From Chara braunii (lineage: Eukaryota > Streptophyta > Charophyceae > Charales > Characeae): a stretch of DNA of 24,039 nt. The translations under genes were made by a program, and so were the position numbers. This document shows positions 1-9,217 of this stretch, in pieces; the first letter of the stretch is position 1, and every line of letters starts with the position of its first letter. The notes beneath the pieces are model-generated. The model did no database searches, had not been told where the DNA came from, and saw only the letters and a list, made by a program, of their open reading frames with translations. The stretch covers positions 1,968,838-1,992,876 of the forward strand of contig BFEA01000233.1 in NCBI GenBank assembly GCA_003427395.1, in the 5' to 3' direction.

Positions 1-90
<90 letters not shown>
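1..90. repeat. Compound CT/CA microsatellite
   Basis: The first 42 bases are (CT)21, followed directly by (CA)24 up to base 90. The window starts inside the CT tract, so its true length is unknown. Bases 91-282, before the protease-like frame, are AT-rich and hold nothing I can identify. Confidence 0.98.
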
Positions 91-93
<3 letters not shown>

Positions 94-282
94 TTTTCAT
101 CTTCACCTCAAATTATCGTTATACAAACACTCCATTGACATTAAGAAAATCATCAGTATGCTTAAAAACGTCACAAATCGAAAACAAAAAGTGTTTTTAA
201 AACTGCAGATACTATGATAGTAAGCTCACATGGAAAAAAAATGTTGCGTTGTCATGACTCATAAGTAGAAAAAGAAAAATAA

Positions 283-1167
283 AGGATAACAGGAGGTGCA
301 AAAAAGGAAGGAACAGTGCACTTGGCAACAACAAACTTGTCAGAGCAGGAGATGGAGGCAGAAACGCGATTGCGAGTGAAACTCGAGAATGAAGACAGCA
401 TAGCAAGCTCGATGAATGAGGACACGGGAGAAGAACTAAAGTTGAGAGTCAACGAATTCAGCCTTCTTATAATTGAAAGAAAATAGTTGAACGATGACAG
501 AGTTAATTTTCATCTTAACATCATTCGACTAGATAATGAGTGTTTTGTAAATCACGTAGAATGCGACTCTGAGAATGACATTGTGGATAGGAGGGGAATG
601 GGTCGCATCCCAACAATAATAATTATCAGCTCATTCTTCTTCGCTAGACTATTCGATAACAACATGAAGTTTCAATACGATAAAGTTCATAAATAGTTCA
701 CGGACGTTGTGATTAGCGACACGGACTTAATTATCGTGCCTTTCCATGTCAAACAAAATCAACATTGGACGCTCGTAGTGGCTGACTTGAGGCGTAGCAA
801 ATTTGAGTACTGCGACTCGATGCTAACAGATGTGGAACTTGCAAAAAAGGTGATGGGGGATTTTGCAAAGTTCTTGTACATGGGATTAATAAAACAAGGT
901 AAAGAGATTGAAAACAAATTGTTTAACCATACGTGGGTAGTGGAAGGCATCCCGAAGCAGCGCGACTTCAACGAGTGCGGTGTTTTTATGCTCACATATG
1001 CATTACTGTTGGCTAGAGGTTTTCTGCCGCTATTCACCTTCATATCAGATGACAGTAAGATAATACGATGTTGGATAACTTTTGGTACAACTGTTGTCGG
1101 CAATGTCGAGCAGACATATGGGTATGTTACAATAGTCATCTTAACACATGAGATGACCATGTTTTGA
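283..1167 (+). pseudogene. Ulp1/SENP-type (C48) cysteine protease domain, broken by two TAG stops
   Basis: One reading frame is open from 283 to the TGA at 1165-1167 except for TAG at 484-486 and 694-696. Numbering from codon 709, the catalytic residues of the Ulp1/SENP family are present: His19 followed by Trp (763-765), Asp36 (814-816), Gln84 (958-960) and Cys90 in an ECGVF context (976-978). The His-Asp spacing of 17 and Gln-Cys spacing of 6 equal those of SENP1. Both stops fall where the family has a conserved tryptophan: just before the LND motif, and at the end of the K-W segment preceding the VPFH strand. In the family such domains cleave SUMO or related modifiers, and in plants and algae they are often carried by MULE-type transposons. 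No transposase or terminal inverted repeat is visible here, so the parent element is unknown. An upstream exon is possible. The domain call is firm; pseudogene status is inferred from the stops. Confidence 0.85.
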
Positions 1168-1345
1168 CCACACGTGGAGAAAAGGTATCATTAATTGTAC
1201 AAGACAAACAACTCTGAAAAATGCAACACAAAAAATGAACGCAAAAATTGAAGTAGTGAAAGAATGATTTCGCAAGGCAAAAAACGACTAAATTTCTTAT
1301 CACTTAGGTCTTCAATTGTTTTGTAGTAATTCTTTCATTTTTTGC

Positions 1346-1502
1346 ATTGCCCCCCTACCCCCTCCCCCCTTCACCGATGATAATCGCATTACCCCCTTCT
1401 TTCTAGTCCCTTATCCCTCACCCCTCACCCCTCACCCATTACCCCTTACCCCTTACCCTCTTACCCCGTACCCATGACTCTTACCCCATACCCCCTTACC
1501 CT
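1346..1502. repeat. C-rich CCCCTTA/CCCCTCA degenerate simple repeat
   Basis: This stretch is built of runs of four or five C separated by TTA, TCA, TAT or similar spacers. It resembles a degenerate telomere-like repeat but not the plant CCCTAAA unit. The minus strand is G-rich with many G-runs and could form G-quadruplexes. The flanks 1168-1345 and 1503-1806 are AT-rich, and I see no gene in them. Confidence 0.75.
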
Positions 1503-1806
1503 GTCACAAATTATTCGTAAACTACGACAAATGTGCAAAAAAATGGAGTTTCAATTTCGTTCAAAAAATAAAAATGTATGTTTTAACGCAATCATTGTTT
1601 GAACATGGGCAATTGCCCGCGTTTACACGCAAACTAGCAAACCTCGATCCCATATAACTCTGACTCTGAACCTAACTCCTTTACCGATGACACAAACTAG
1701 AATCGTGAGAATGAGATAAGGTACAAAGACACAAATACAATCACCACTACAATGCAATGGCACAGATTGTCTATCTCATCCATACATCGAGTGATCAAAC
1801 CACCAC

Positions 1807-2022
1807 TGCCCCCTCTGGCTGACTGGTTAGGCACCGGTTCTGAATGAGCATTGTGGTTGAGGTTGCAGGGTTAAAACTCTGCACCGCTGCGCAGAGACAT
1901 TGGAGGGGTGTTTACATAATGCACGGTCACTTGCATACCCCCTTGGGCTCACGTAGGTAAGTTATTAGACACTGCCTGTGCACCACCCAAGGGATCGTCC
2001 ATGGTGTTGTATGGTGGGTCAA
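1807..2022 (+). mobile_element. tRNA-derived SINE-like unit, copy 1
   Basis: An A-box-like TGGCTGACTGG lies at 1816-1826 and a B-box-like GGTTAAAACTC at 1869-1879, 53 bases apart, which suits an internal RNA polymerase III promoter. The B box is mutated from the GGTTCAAAACC seen in the related copies on the minus strand at 22262-22445 and 22972-23155. Homology to those copies continues past the promoter through the segments ending CCTTGGGC and CACCACCCAAGGG. No poly(A) tail or target duplication is obvious. The SINE assignment rests on the tRNA-like head plus repetition at three places; it could be another Pol III-derived repeat. Confidence 0.65.
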
Positions 2023-2180
2023 GGGATCGTCCATGGTGTTGTATGTTGGATCAAGGGATCGTCCATGGTGTTGTGTGTTGGTTCAAGGGATCGTCCATGG
2101 TGCTGTATGTTGGGTCAAGGAATAGTCCATGGTGTTGCATGTTGGGTAAAGGGACCATCCATGGTGTTGTATGTTGCATG
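1991..2180 (+). repeat. 32-bp minisatellite, about 5.9 copies
   Basis: The unit begins GGGATCGTCCATGG and repeats at 1991, 2023, 2055, 2087, 2119 and 2151. Copies 1-4 are nearly identical; copies 5 and 6 carry several substitutions. The unit corresponds to the segment after CACCACCC in the related SINE-like copies, where it is present once, so the array looks like a local amplification inside copy 1. Open frames across it exist only because the repeat lacks stops. Bases 2181-2631 hold nothing I can identify. Confidence 0.9.
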
Positions 2181-2631
2181 TTGCTTGCACACTTGGTCCA
2201 TGGGGTTGTCTAAATGCTTGCACAGTTGTTCCTTACTCGAGCACGGGTTAGCACACACTCAGACTTTTCAAGACTGTAGCTCGTTAGGTAAACATTGGTC
2301 CGTGATAAGCATAAGGTTCGGGGTTAAAGGTTTGATAGAACCCAAAAAATGTGTTATGGAGTAAACATTGTGGGGATGCAGACTAGGGTTGTTGGCAGTT
2401 GATCACGTGGTATTGGTTACCTTAGGGCTCAACTTTGGGGGGCATGGATTCGAGGTGAGATTGATCGGGGACTCCGCTGGTGGGAGGGTTGGTTAGACAC
2501 TATCCTTAGTGGAGGGTTGGGGCCCCTGTGGTAGTGGATGTCTTAGGGGTCCTCCGGGTTGATGTAGAAATGGGATAGGCCCCGGTAAAGGATATCGTCG
2601 GGGAACTTGCAGTAGAGGTTGTCTTAGGGGG

Positions 2632-2806
2632 GTGGAGGTTGGTCTATTACCTACATGGAGAATACTCTAAGATTAGAATAGCCCAGAGGAGCTCCCTTTG
2701 ATCATAAAGGTTGGGGAAGTGGAAGGTTGGTTTGTTACCTGCATGGAGAATATTGTCAGATTAGAATAGCCCATATTAGCTTCCGTTGATGATAGAGGTT
2801 GGGGGA
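2632..2806 (+). repeat. Imperfect 87-bp tandem duplication
   Basis: Two copies start with GTGGAGG at 2632 and GTGGAAGG at 2719. They share blocks such as CATGGAGAATA, AGATTAGAATAGCCC and GAGGTTGGGG. Divergence is clear, so the duplication is not recent. Confidence 0.75.
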
Positions 2807-2848
2807 GCTGATGATGGTCGTGACCCGCTGAGGACGAAAACAGGAGTT
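2791..2848 (+). repeat. Dispersed repeat shared with 23187-23246
   Basis: Starting with GATAGAGG, this block aligns with 23187-23246 through GGGGAGC, GATGGTGG/GATGATGG, CTGAGGACG and GGAG, at roughly three quarters identity by eye. Homology stops after about 60 bases on the right. Here it overlaps the end of the 87-bp duplication; at the other site it lies just beyond a SINE-like unit. Bases 2849-3210 contain a T-rich stretch near 2860-2890 and otherwise nothing I recognise. Confidence 0.6.
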
Positions 2849-3210
2849 ACTCTTGGGGATTTTTTTTTTTGTCCTTTTTTATTTTATTTAATAAGCTCAG
2901 GGTGTTGTAGAGGCCAGTTACTAAGAACACATTGATCGTCGGGAGAGGTCTGCCTTGGTCGAGGAGACAAGGCTACCTCCTATCCCATCCTCGCGTCAAT
3001 ACTCCCAGCGCATCCCCTATCCCTACTATCCTACCTCAATGTGACCAGCACTCAGGACCGTTACCCTACCAGTAAGGGGAACTTGGACCGAACAGTAGTG
3101 ACAGGCACCAGGGCTGACCATGACTCAGCTTTGGTGGAACAGAGTCGAACGAGCCTTGTTGTACGGGAACCTCGGACCCCTGGTTCAAGCAATCTCCCAC
3201 TAACCCCTAA

Positions 3211-3305
3211 GGTGACCAACTAGTAACTCACGCCCTCTACTCTCTCACCACAGTCCTAGCTATGATTTAAAGGCGGGGTACTTATCATCGAGAAACCCAT
3301 CATCA
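3211..3305 (+). repeat. Composite repeat segment R3 (single copy)
   Basis: This segment shares the blocks CCCTCTACTCTC, CACCACAGTCCTAGCT and TTATCATCGAGA with the tandem R3 array at 20401-20670. Here it precedes R2 and R1, giving the order R3-R2-R1. Confidence 0.75.
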
Positions 3306-3307
3306 TT

Positions 3308-3421
3308 GTGGCGGACCCACCAGGTGTGGTGCTCCGCCTGGGGCAGAGATGGAGATGGAGGATGGAGGGGGAGCGAGATGGCACAGCGTAGCTCCCATGC
3401 GAGACTCCAACGCACGTACTC
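3308..3421 (+). repeat. Composite repeat segment R2, copy 1
   Basis: This 114-bp block begins GTGGCGGACCCACC and ends in the CCAACGCACG region. It matches 17314-17427, also 114 bp, with scattered substitutions. It continues directly into R1 here, while at the other site a LINE separates the two. Open frames on both strands are not conserved as protein. Confidence 0.85.
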
Positions 3422-3426
3422 CAGGA

Positions 3427-3614
3427 TGTGCGAATGTAAAATGATCCGGAAAACAGACAACAGTTGGGGTATACCCAGCGGACTGACTGGACTGGACTGG
3501 ACTGGCCGGTACCAACAGAGGTACCGGCCTGGACAGGACTACCCCGAATACAACACAGGCCTGTGAGAACAGGCCAAGGGGCTGGTCTCACAGGCCAACA
3601 AGAGGTCCGCTACA
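3427..3614 (+). repeat. Composite repeat segment R1, copy 1, hairpin-rich
   Basis: This block runs from TGTGCGAATG to GAGGTCCGCTACA and matches 20212-20400. It contains a short ACTGG tandem run and a perfect 10-bp hairpin (GGCCGGTACC at 3504-3513 with GGTACCGGCC at 3520-3529, 6-nt loop). It also contains GGCCTGTGAGA at 3558-3568, which can pair either with ACAGGCC at 3569-3575, leaving a GAGA tetraloop, or with TCTCACAGGCC at 3586-3596 over 11 bp. The element type is not recognised. Confidence 0.8.
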
Positions 3615-3812
3615 CGATCCTCGACCTGTGATGGATCGCCTAGATACAAGCACGCTTCCGCCAAGAAGCGGAACTCCACCAAAGAAAAAGAAAACCTGAG
3701 TAGGCTAGGATGCGGAGCAAGCTCCATGCTGAGTCCATGCGATGCAACCTAGGATAGAAAATGTCACAAGAACAGCAATGTCATAGATAACAGCCTAAGC
3801 AAAAACAGAAGC

Positions 3813-3988
3813 AACTAACTAGCATACATGTCCTAGGAAAACAGAAAGTAATGACAGCTAGATCCTAGAATGTTGGAGACAGTAGCCTCTATCTGGAAAC
3901 AACTGACTAGTGTATAAGTCCAAAGAACAACAAAAGCAAAACAACTAAATCCTAGAAATGTGCGTGGCAGTAGCCTCAGTCTGAGAAC
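3813..3988 (+). repeat. Imperfect 88-bp tandem duplication in gene-free DNA
   Basis: Copies start AACTAACTAG at 3813 and AACTGACTAG at 3901 and share ATCCTAGAA and CAGTAGCCTC blocks. A more degenerate third copy may lie just upstream, around 3748-3800. The wider stretch 3615-4793 has no recognisable gene. Its right part adjoins the 3' end of the gypsy element on the minus strand and may hold that element's untranslated end, but I could not match it to sequence beyond the gag end. Confidence 0.6.
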
Positions 3989-4928
3989 ACCAAAGCAACA
4001 ACAAGACAACCATATGTCACAGGAGGAGTGTGTCGCAAACCAAAGGGTGGGATGGTCTCTGAGGGTGGCAAATGCAGCCTAGGGGTTGATAACTCCTAAG
4101 GACATCCACACATAATGACAGGGGGACACATGTCATTAGGCTCAATGAGGGTAGGGAACTGGGAGCGAACAAAACCAATGACCCTAACAGATAGACCATC
4201 AAGGCAGGTAATGCTCGACTAAAGGGGTGACCGCTATGGAGGGTCGACCATGCAAGGGAACAAGTGAGCTTGGTATACTGGGCGCACCTAGATGAAGCAT
4301 GCGAGGCTGCCTAACTAAGGTGTGAGGGTCGGCAGAGGGTACAAAAAGTGATGGGTAAGGGAATCATGCAAATGACGCTTAAGGTGGGGGAAGTCGGAGC
4401 TCGATCCGTAAGTTGGGAAGCCAAGGCAACGCTACGGTCCCGATGCCTATGCGTATACCAAGGGAGAACCCAACTCAGAGGAACCCGACGAAGAGAGAAC
4501 ATCATGCGACATAACCAAGGTACTGTACAGGATAAGGCGGTAAGAGAGTGATGACGTCCGAAGTAGGCAGAGCTGATTGTGACGAAGTCCATGAAGCTGC
4601 CAATTACGTTCATGATGTCAAGTCCGGAATGCCGTCGAGGAAGAGCCGCAACGTCGATGAGCTGAAGTGGCAAAACTGGAGTCGATGGAGTACTGAGAAG
4701 TCAAAGACGTGGGAAGATAGGTCAAAGTTAATCGTCATATCAAGCAGGACGACGACGAGTGCGTTGTGGACGCTCAGAAGCATCCGGCTGCCGCTAAAGG
4801 TCTGGCTCAGATGGAGCAGGCTCGACTTCAGTGGTCTCCTCAGCCGCGTGAGAAGGAGGAGGGTCAATGGGCTGAGGACAAGTAGTCAACCCAGCACGAC
4901 AAGCAGTCAACCCAGCACGACAAGCATG

Positions 4929-5090
4929 GTCATAGGCACACACCAACATGCGAGCGTGCTGCAAGTGCTCGAGGGGCTCCCAGGCAACCTCCTCATCAAG
5001 GTAATCCTTCCAACGTACGAGGTACTCGACATGGGGAGGGTTGTCGTCGGTGACTCGACGACCAATGCTGTCTGAAACGAGGAATTCCTC
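4929..5090 (-). other. Chromodomain at the integrase C-terminus
   Basis: About 54 residues contain EYLVRWKDYLDEEVAWEPL, matching the chromodomain pattern of an aromatic strand, (V/K)RWK and a WEP motif. It is in the same frame as the last integrase segment (302 codons from 5702). In chromoviruses this domain directs integration to particular chromatin marks. After it, 4884-4925 holds a 21-bp in-frame direct duplication giving a repeated CRAGLT heptad, and the frame ends in TAG at 4794-4796. The chromodomain sequence itself has no stop. Confidence 0.9.
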
Positions 5091-6499
5091 GTGGCCGTCC
5101 ACCATGATCGGTGGAGGGCGCTCGTATGGTCGTCCAACGAAACGTTCCGACGGTCTGCGGTAGGGACGCAGTAACGAGACGTGGTAGACATCGTGCACAT
5201 GAACCTGGCGTAGGTTGTCGGGCAGCTTCACACGAAAGTTGACCAGGCTAGAAGCCGTATCAGAACCGATGACCTGGAGAATGCGGCATGGGTCAAAGAA
5301 GCAATGCCGAAACTTGCGAAGCGTGTCCGCTTTGAGCTGTAAGTGGCAGGCGTCGATAAATACATTATCATCGACTTTGAATGGATGATCCATCCTCGAT
5401 CGGTTCGCACGTGCTGCTACGCGAGTCTGGGAGGCGGTTATGTGCTCATGTGCGGTCTTCATGATCGACGTCATGCGTGCAACCCTATTATCCAGCGCGG
5501 AACAACTCGTGTCTGGGTGCATCTGTGACAATCGAAGGAAATCCGCGGGAACACGAGGGTGATAGTCGAGGTCGCAATAGCAAGGCGACATATCCGTGCC
5601 TGGAGAGACGGCGTGGTTGTAGGCTATCTTCGCGCGGGCAAGGTGGATATCCCACTGCTGGTTGTCACGAACGATCTTTCGAAAAATATCTCCGAGAGTC
5701 ATGTTCGTGACCTCGGTCTAACCGTTAGTTTGAGGATGGTAAGACGAGGAGAAGCGGAGCTGGGTGCCGTATACCTCGTGGAGCCCTCGCCAGAATAAGC
5801 TGGTAAAGCGCGGGTCACGATCAGATATGATGCTCAGAGGTAAGTCGTGGTCACGCACGACTTGGTCAAACACGATGTCGACAACCTCACGTGCACTGAT
5901 GGCATAGCGGCACGGAACAAAGCGTGCATGCTTCGTGAAGCGGTCGATGATAACCAGGATAGCATCATGATCGCGGGGGGTCGGAGGATGAAGAGGACCG
6001 ATGAAGTCCATCGAGATGGAATGCTAACGACCCTCAGGAATAGGAAGAGGTTGGAGCAAACCATAAGGCAGGAGGTTCACACTGTTCACCTCCTGACAGG
6101 TGGGACACTCTGCGACGTAGTCCTTCATAAAGTCCTTGTGCTTCGGCCAGACGTACACGCGCCTCCACGAGCAAACGTCTTGTGGATGCTCATATGACCG
6201 GCGGCTGCCTAGTCATGGAACTCTGCTACTACCCGGACACGTAGCTGTCCGGACACGTAGCTGTCCGGTGGAGGGAATGAAAATACGAGGCTCTCTAGTG
6301 TCCTGTGAACCGTGCCAGTACACAAGACCGTTGTCCCCGAGAGAGTAGTTGAGGATGGTCTTGCCACTCCAAAAGGTCGCATGGATATCGCGATAGTCGG
6401 GGCAGTGGCGGTACTAAGTGTGAAACTCGTCGATCATCGAGTGGTGGACGGTGGTGACCGAGATGACAGCGAGCGGGAGCTGCTCCTGATCATGGTCGG
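5091..6499 (-). pseudogene. Integrase with HHCC zinc finger and D,D,E core, multiply broken
   Basis: The zinc-binding part shows GHMSIHKTF and CPTCQ segments. The core shows the first Asp in MDFIGPL (near 6006-6011), the second in ISDRDPRF (near 5815-5835) and the Glu shortly after the HPQTNG motif (5706-5717). Damage includes TAG near 6422, a 16-bp tandem duplication at 6233-6264 that shifts the frame before the zinc finger, a compensating small deletion near 6170, TAG at 6024-6026 where the family usually has Trp, and TAG at 5718-5720 at a usual Gln. Downstream is the C-terminal part with an HVHDVYHVSLLRPY segment. In the family integrase joins element cDNA to the host genome. Confidence 0.88.
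6233..6264. repeat. 16-bp tandem duplication inside the integrase region
   Basis: CCGGACACGTAGCTGT occurs twice back to back, at 6233-6248 and 6249-6264. Because 16 is not a multiple of three it shifts the integrase frame. A sequence downstream returns to the original frame, which implies a second small indel. Confidence 0.95.
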
Positions 6500-7059
6500 G
6501 GCGCCGGGATAAGGTATCTACGACCCGATTAGTCTCACCCTTGATGTGCTTAGTGGTGAAACTAAACTCGGATAGGTCGCGCCACCAGCGAGCCTGTCGA
6601 GGAGTGAGCTTCGGCTTTGTTCAGAAAAGTCTGGACAACAGAGTTGTCCGTGCGCACCGTGAATGGTGCCCCGTACAGGTAGTGACGCCAGTGCCGAGCG
6701 ACATAAACTACTGGGAGAACCTCAGGTTCATTAGCAGTGTAGTTTATCTCGGTGGGCAGGAGCTGACGGGAGTAGAAGGCTATCACACAATCACCTGAGC
6801 GAGACTCGACAGTGTCGTTCTCAGCGATGGGAGGAGAATAGTCAAAATTAGGCTTGTAAGTAGAGGGACGAGTAGGCGTCAGGCGGGAGACGGTGGTAGG
6901 GGTAGGGGGTGGGAAGCAAGGGATACGAGGATGAGAGGAATCAAGAGAGGAGGGGAAAATCTGAGAAAGCACTGCTCCTACAGCAAAGTCTAATGCATCA
7001 GTGGTAAGGATGAAAGGGCGATCAAAATCGGGTAGGTGAAGAACCGGTGCGCATATCAC
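6500..7059 (-). pseudogene. RNase H domain with a Pro/Ser-rich insertion, frameshifted at the C-terminal end
   Basis: The first catalytic Asp is in TTDALDFAVGAVL, the Glu in NYTANEPEVL, and the third acidic residue in VRTDNS, in the order expected for gypsy RNase H. Between the first and second conserved strands (6790-6966) lie about 58 residues rich in Pro, Ser and Thr, where most gypsy elements have roughly ten. A one-base insertion near 6616-6618 shifts the frame just after the third acidic residue. The following DLSEFSF and HIKGETNRVVDTLSRR segments, typical of the region before integrase, continue in the new frame. Confidence 0.85.
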
Positions 7060-8025
7060 CGCCTTCTTGAGGGCGCGGAAGGCGTCCTCGTGGAGGGGTA
7101 TCCAAACCCAGGGCGGGTTCTTCCAGAGGAGAGTGGAGGTAAGGACGTAGGAATACCTAGTATATTTCTGGATGAAATTACAATAGTAGCTGGTAAGGCC
7201 TAGGAACCTGCGAAGCTGCTTGGCGGATGTGGGGACGGGTCACTCCGCAATATCGGTGATGTTCGCGTCGTCCAGGTGGAGACCCTGGTCAGACACGTAG
7301 TATCGTAAGAAATCCACTTTGTGCTGGGCAAAGTGGCACTTACTCAACTTGGCGTAGAAACCATGTCTGCGCAAGTGGTCAAGGGCGTTGCGGAGGTGTC
7401 TGGGATGCTCCTCAAGGGTATGATTGAAGACCAGGATATCGTCGAGGTAGACGAGAACGTATTGCTCCAGGATGTCCCTGAAGATGTCGTTCATCGCCCT
7501 CTGGAAGGTAGCGGGTGTGTTGGTGAGGCCGAATGACATCACCATACACTTGTAAAGGCCGAAGCGCAATCGAAACGTTGTCTTCGGCTGGTCCGCTGCA
7601 GCAACGCGGATCTGATGGTAACCGCTACGAAGATCAATCTTCGTAAAGAAGTTGTTGCCTGCTAGGCGGTCGAACAGCTCATCGGAACGAGGCATGGGGT
7701 AGATGTTCTTAACCGTGTAGCGGTTGAGACCACGATAGTCGATGCAGAGACAGAGAGTTTCATCCGCTTTGCGAGCAAAGAGGATGGGTGCACCCCACGG
7801 GGAGTTGCTGGGTTTAATGAAACCCAATCTTAGGAGCTCCTCAAGTTGACGCTAGAGTTTAGTGGCCTCGGAGATCGAGAGTCTGTAGGGTGCCTGGTGG
7901 TGAACACGATAGTCAGGCACGAGCTGGATGGAGTGCTCGACGTCGCGCATCTGTGGGATACCGACGTACGAGAACGATGATAGGAAAATATCGTGGTACT
8001 CTCGAATGAGGTCACTAACTGCCGG
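7060..8025 (-). pseudogene. Reverse transcriptase domain of pol, two stops
   Basis: The region shows the ordered RT motifs: the PYRLS lead-in, LGFIKPSNSPWGAP, CIDYRGLN, FTKIDLRSGYHQI, FGLTNTPATFQ and the catalytic YLDD box at 7438-7449, then the thumb-side LRRFLGL segment. TAG at 7852-7854 and TGA at 7240-7242 interrupt one otherwise continuous frame. The second stop replaces the tryptophan of the usual WPVP(T) motif. In the family this domain copies element RNA into DNA. The catalytic aspartates are intact, so the stops are the main visible defect. Confidence 0.9.
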
Positions 8026-8239
8026 CTCCAGGTCAGTTATATATCGTGCGAGTTCCTCAGCATCAACGTCAACGCACGACGACGGGGTGGACTCAACGGA
8101 CAGCGGAGGGTGGGAAGTAGAGATGAGAGTCATGAAGATAGAAGGAGGATCTGGCTCCAGAGAGATGAGCTCGGAGTCGGGACAGGGTGGACCATAGTGC
8201 AAGAGATCCGTAACGTTCACCGTAAAGAAGGTGGCGTTG

Positions 8240-9128
8240 TCATGTCGGATGAAGTGACTGAACTGCGGAGGCGAGGTGACGGTGACAGTAGGAAATGGTG
8301 TGGGCACGGAAGGCTCTGGAGGAGGAGGGTCGGGACGTGGTGTTGCGGTGGTACCTATGAAAGAGACGCGATACGTCTGTCCACACTTCGTTTTGAGAAC
8401 GAGAGTGTTGGTCACCCAATCGGCCTTGGTGCTGCGGAACCGGCGAGACCACGAAGTACCGAGAATGAAGTTGTACCCCGTCTCCATCACATCAAAATGT
8501 GGAGAGGAGCGGTGACAACGAGAAGCCGGGGGACGATCAGTCGGATCGTGAGTGAGGAAGAAACGGAGGTCGGTGACCGTCTGATCGAAAAAGCGCTAGG
8601 TCTTGTCATCCCCTAGGGTGACAGAGATGGGAGTCAGAGACCCTGTCGTGGGTAAGCGGGCTTCTTTCACCACACGTGGGTGAATGAAGTCGCCCTGAGA
8701 ACCGGAATCCCACAGCGTTGAGTACACCCTCGTAGAGGTCCCCAGTCGTAATGGGATGATAGGGAGGGTGCGATCAAGGTCTGAGAGGATGGTGAGAAGG
8801 CGACGAGTGCAGCGACATGGAGGGTGAGTCGCTCCTGACGAGCCTGGAGCATGCTCAAGTCCAGAAGAGAGGATACAATGTCCTCGCAAGTCGCAAGCTG
8901 CTCGCTGCAACGGGCTCAGCGAATGGCTCGACGCGTCGGTAGTTGGTGTGGGGTAGAAGGGGAGATGGTGGTATGCGGAGGCGCGGACGGTACTGCGACA
9001 GAGGGCTGAGTACACTCTGTCGGGTCCTGCGATACCTTAGCTTCTCTAGTGAGAGGGGCGAACCGCGACGGAGATGTCGAGAAACCCACTATTGAGGAGG
9101 GCGCAGGTGTACACTGCACCGTGGCCAC
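8240..9128 (-). pseudogene. Retropepsin-like aspartic protease region of pol, with stop
   Basis: The active-site motif is a DSG triplet at 8701-8709 in an LWDSGSQGDFI context, as in gypsy proteases. About 100 residues later comes an ILGTSW segment that matches the second conserved strand (ILGMxW type). A TAG at 8596-8598 interrupts the frame between the two. The linker from gag (about 9015-9217) is spread over three frames, so the gag-pol junction cannot be reconstructed with certainty. The family role is processing of the Gag-Pol precursor. The frame is the same as that of the downstream RT. Confidence 0.75.
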
Positions 9129-9217
9129 GAGGTGCCACGGGGATGCGAGGCGCCGAGGGGGGACTGAGCACGACGCTGGCGGGAAACGTCAGCGTAGTGG
9201 TGGTTGAGGGCGGCAGT

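Noticed and set aside
484-696. Genetic code with TAG read as tryptophan
   Set aside because: Other elements in the window have TGA and TAG at Trp, Gln and other positions; decay explains all of them without a changed code.
1978-2364. 128-codon open frame on the plus strand
   Set aside because: It and an overlapping frame run through the 32-bp minisatellite; the repetitive peptide is a product of the repeat.
2814-2842. Hammerhead ribozyme-like core (CTGATGA or CTGAGGA followed by GAAA)
   Set aside because: Starting from CTGAGGA there is no room for stem II before GAAA; starting from CTGATGA the first stem II pair does not form. The related copy at 23187-23246 reads CGGAAAC and does not keep the core.
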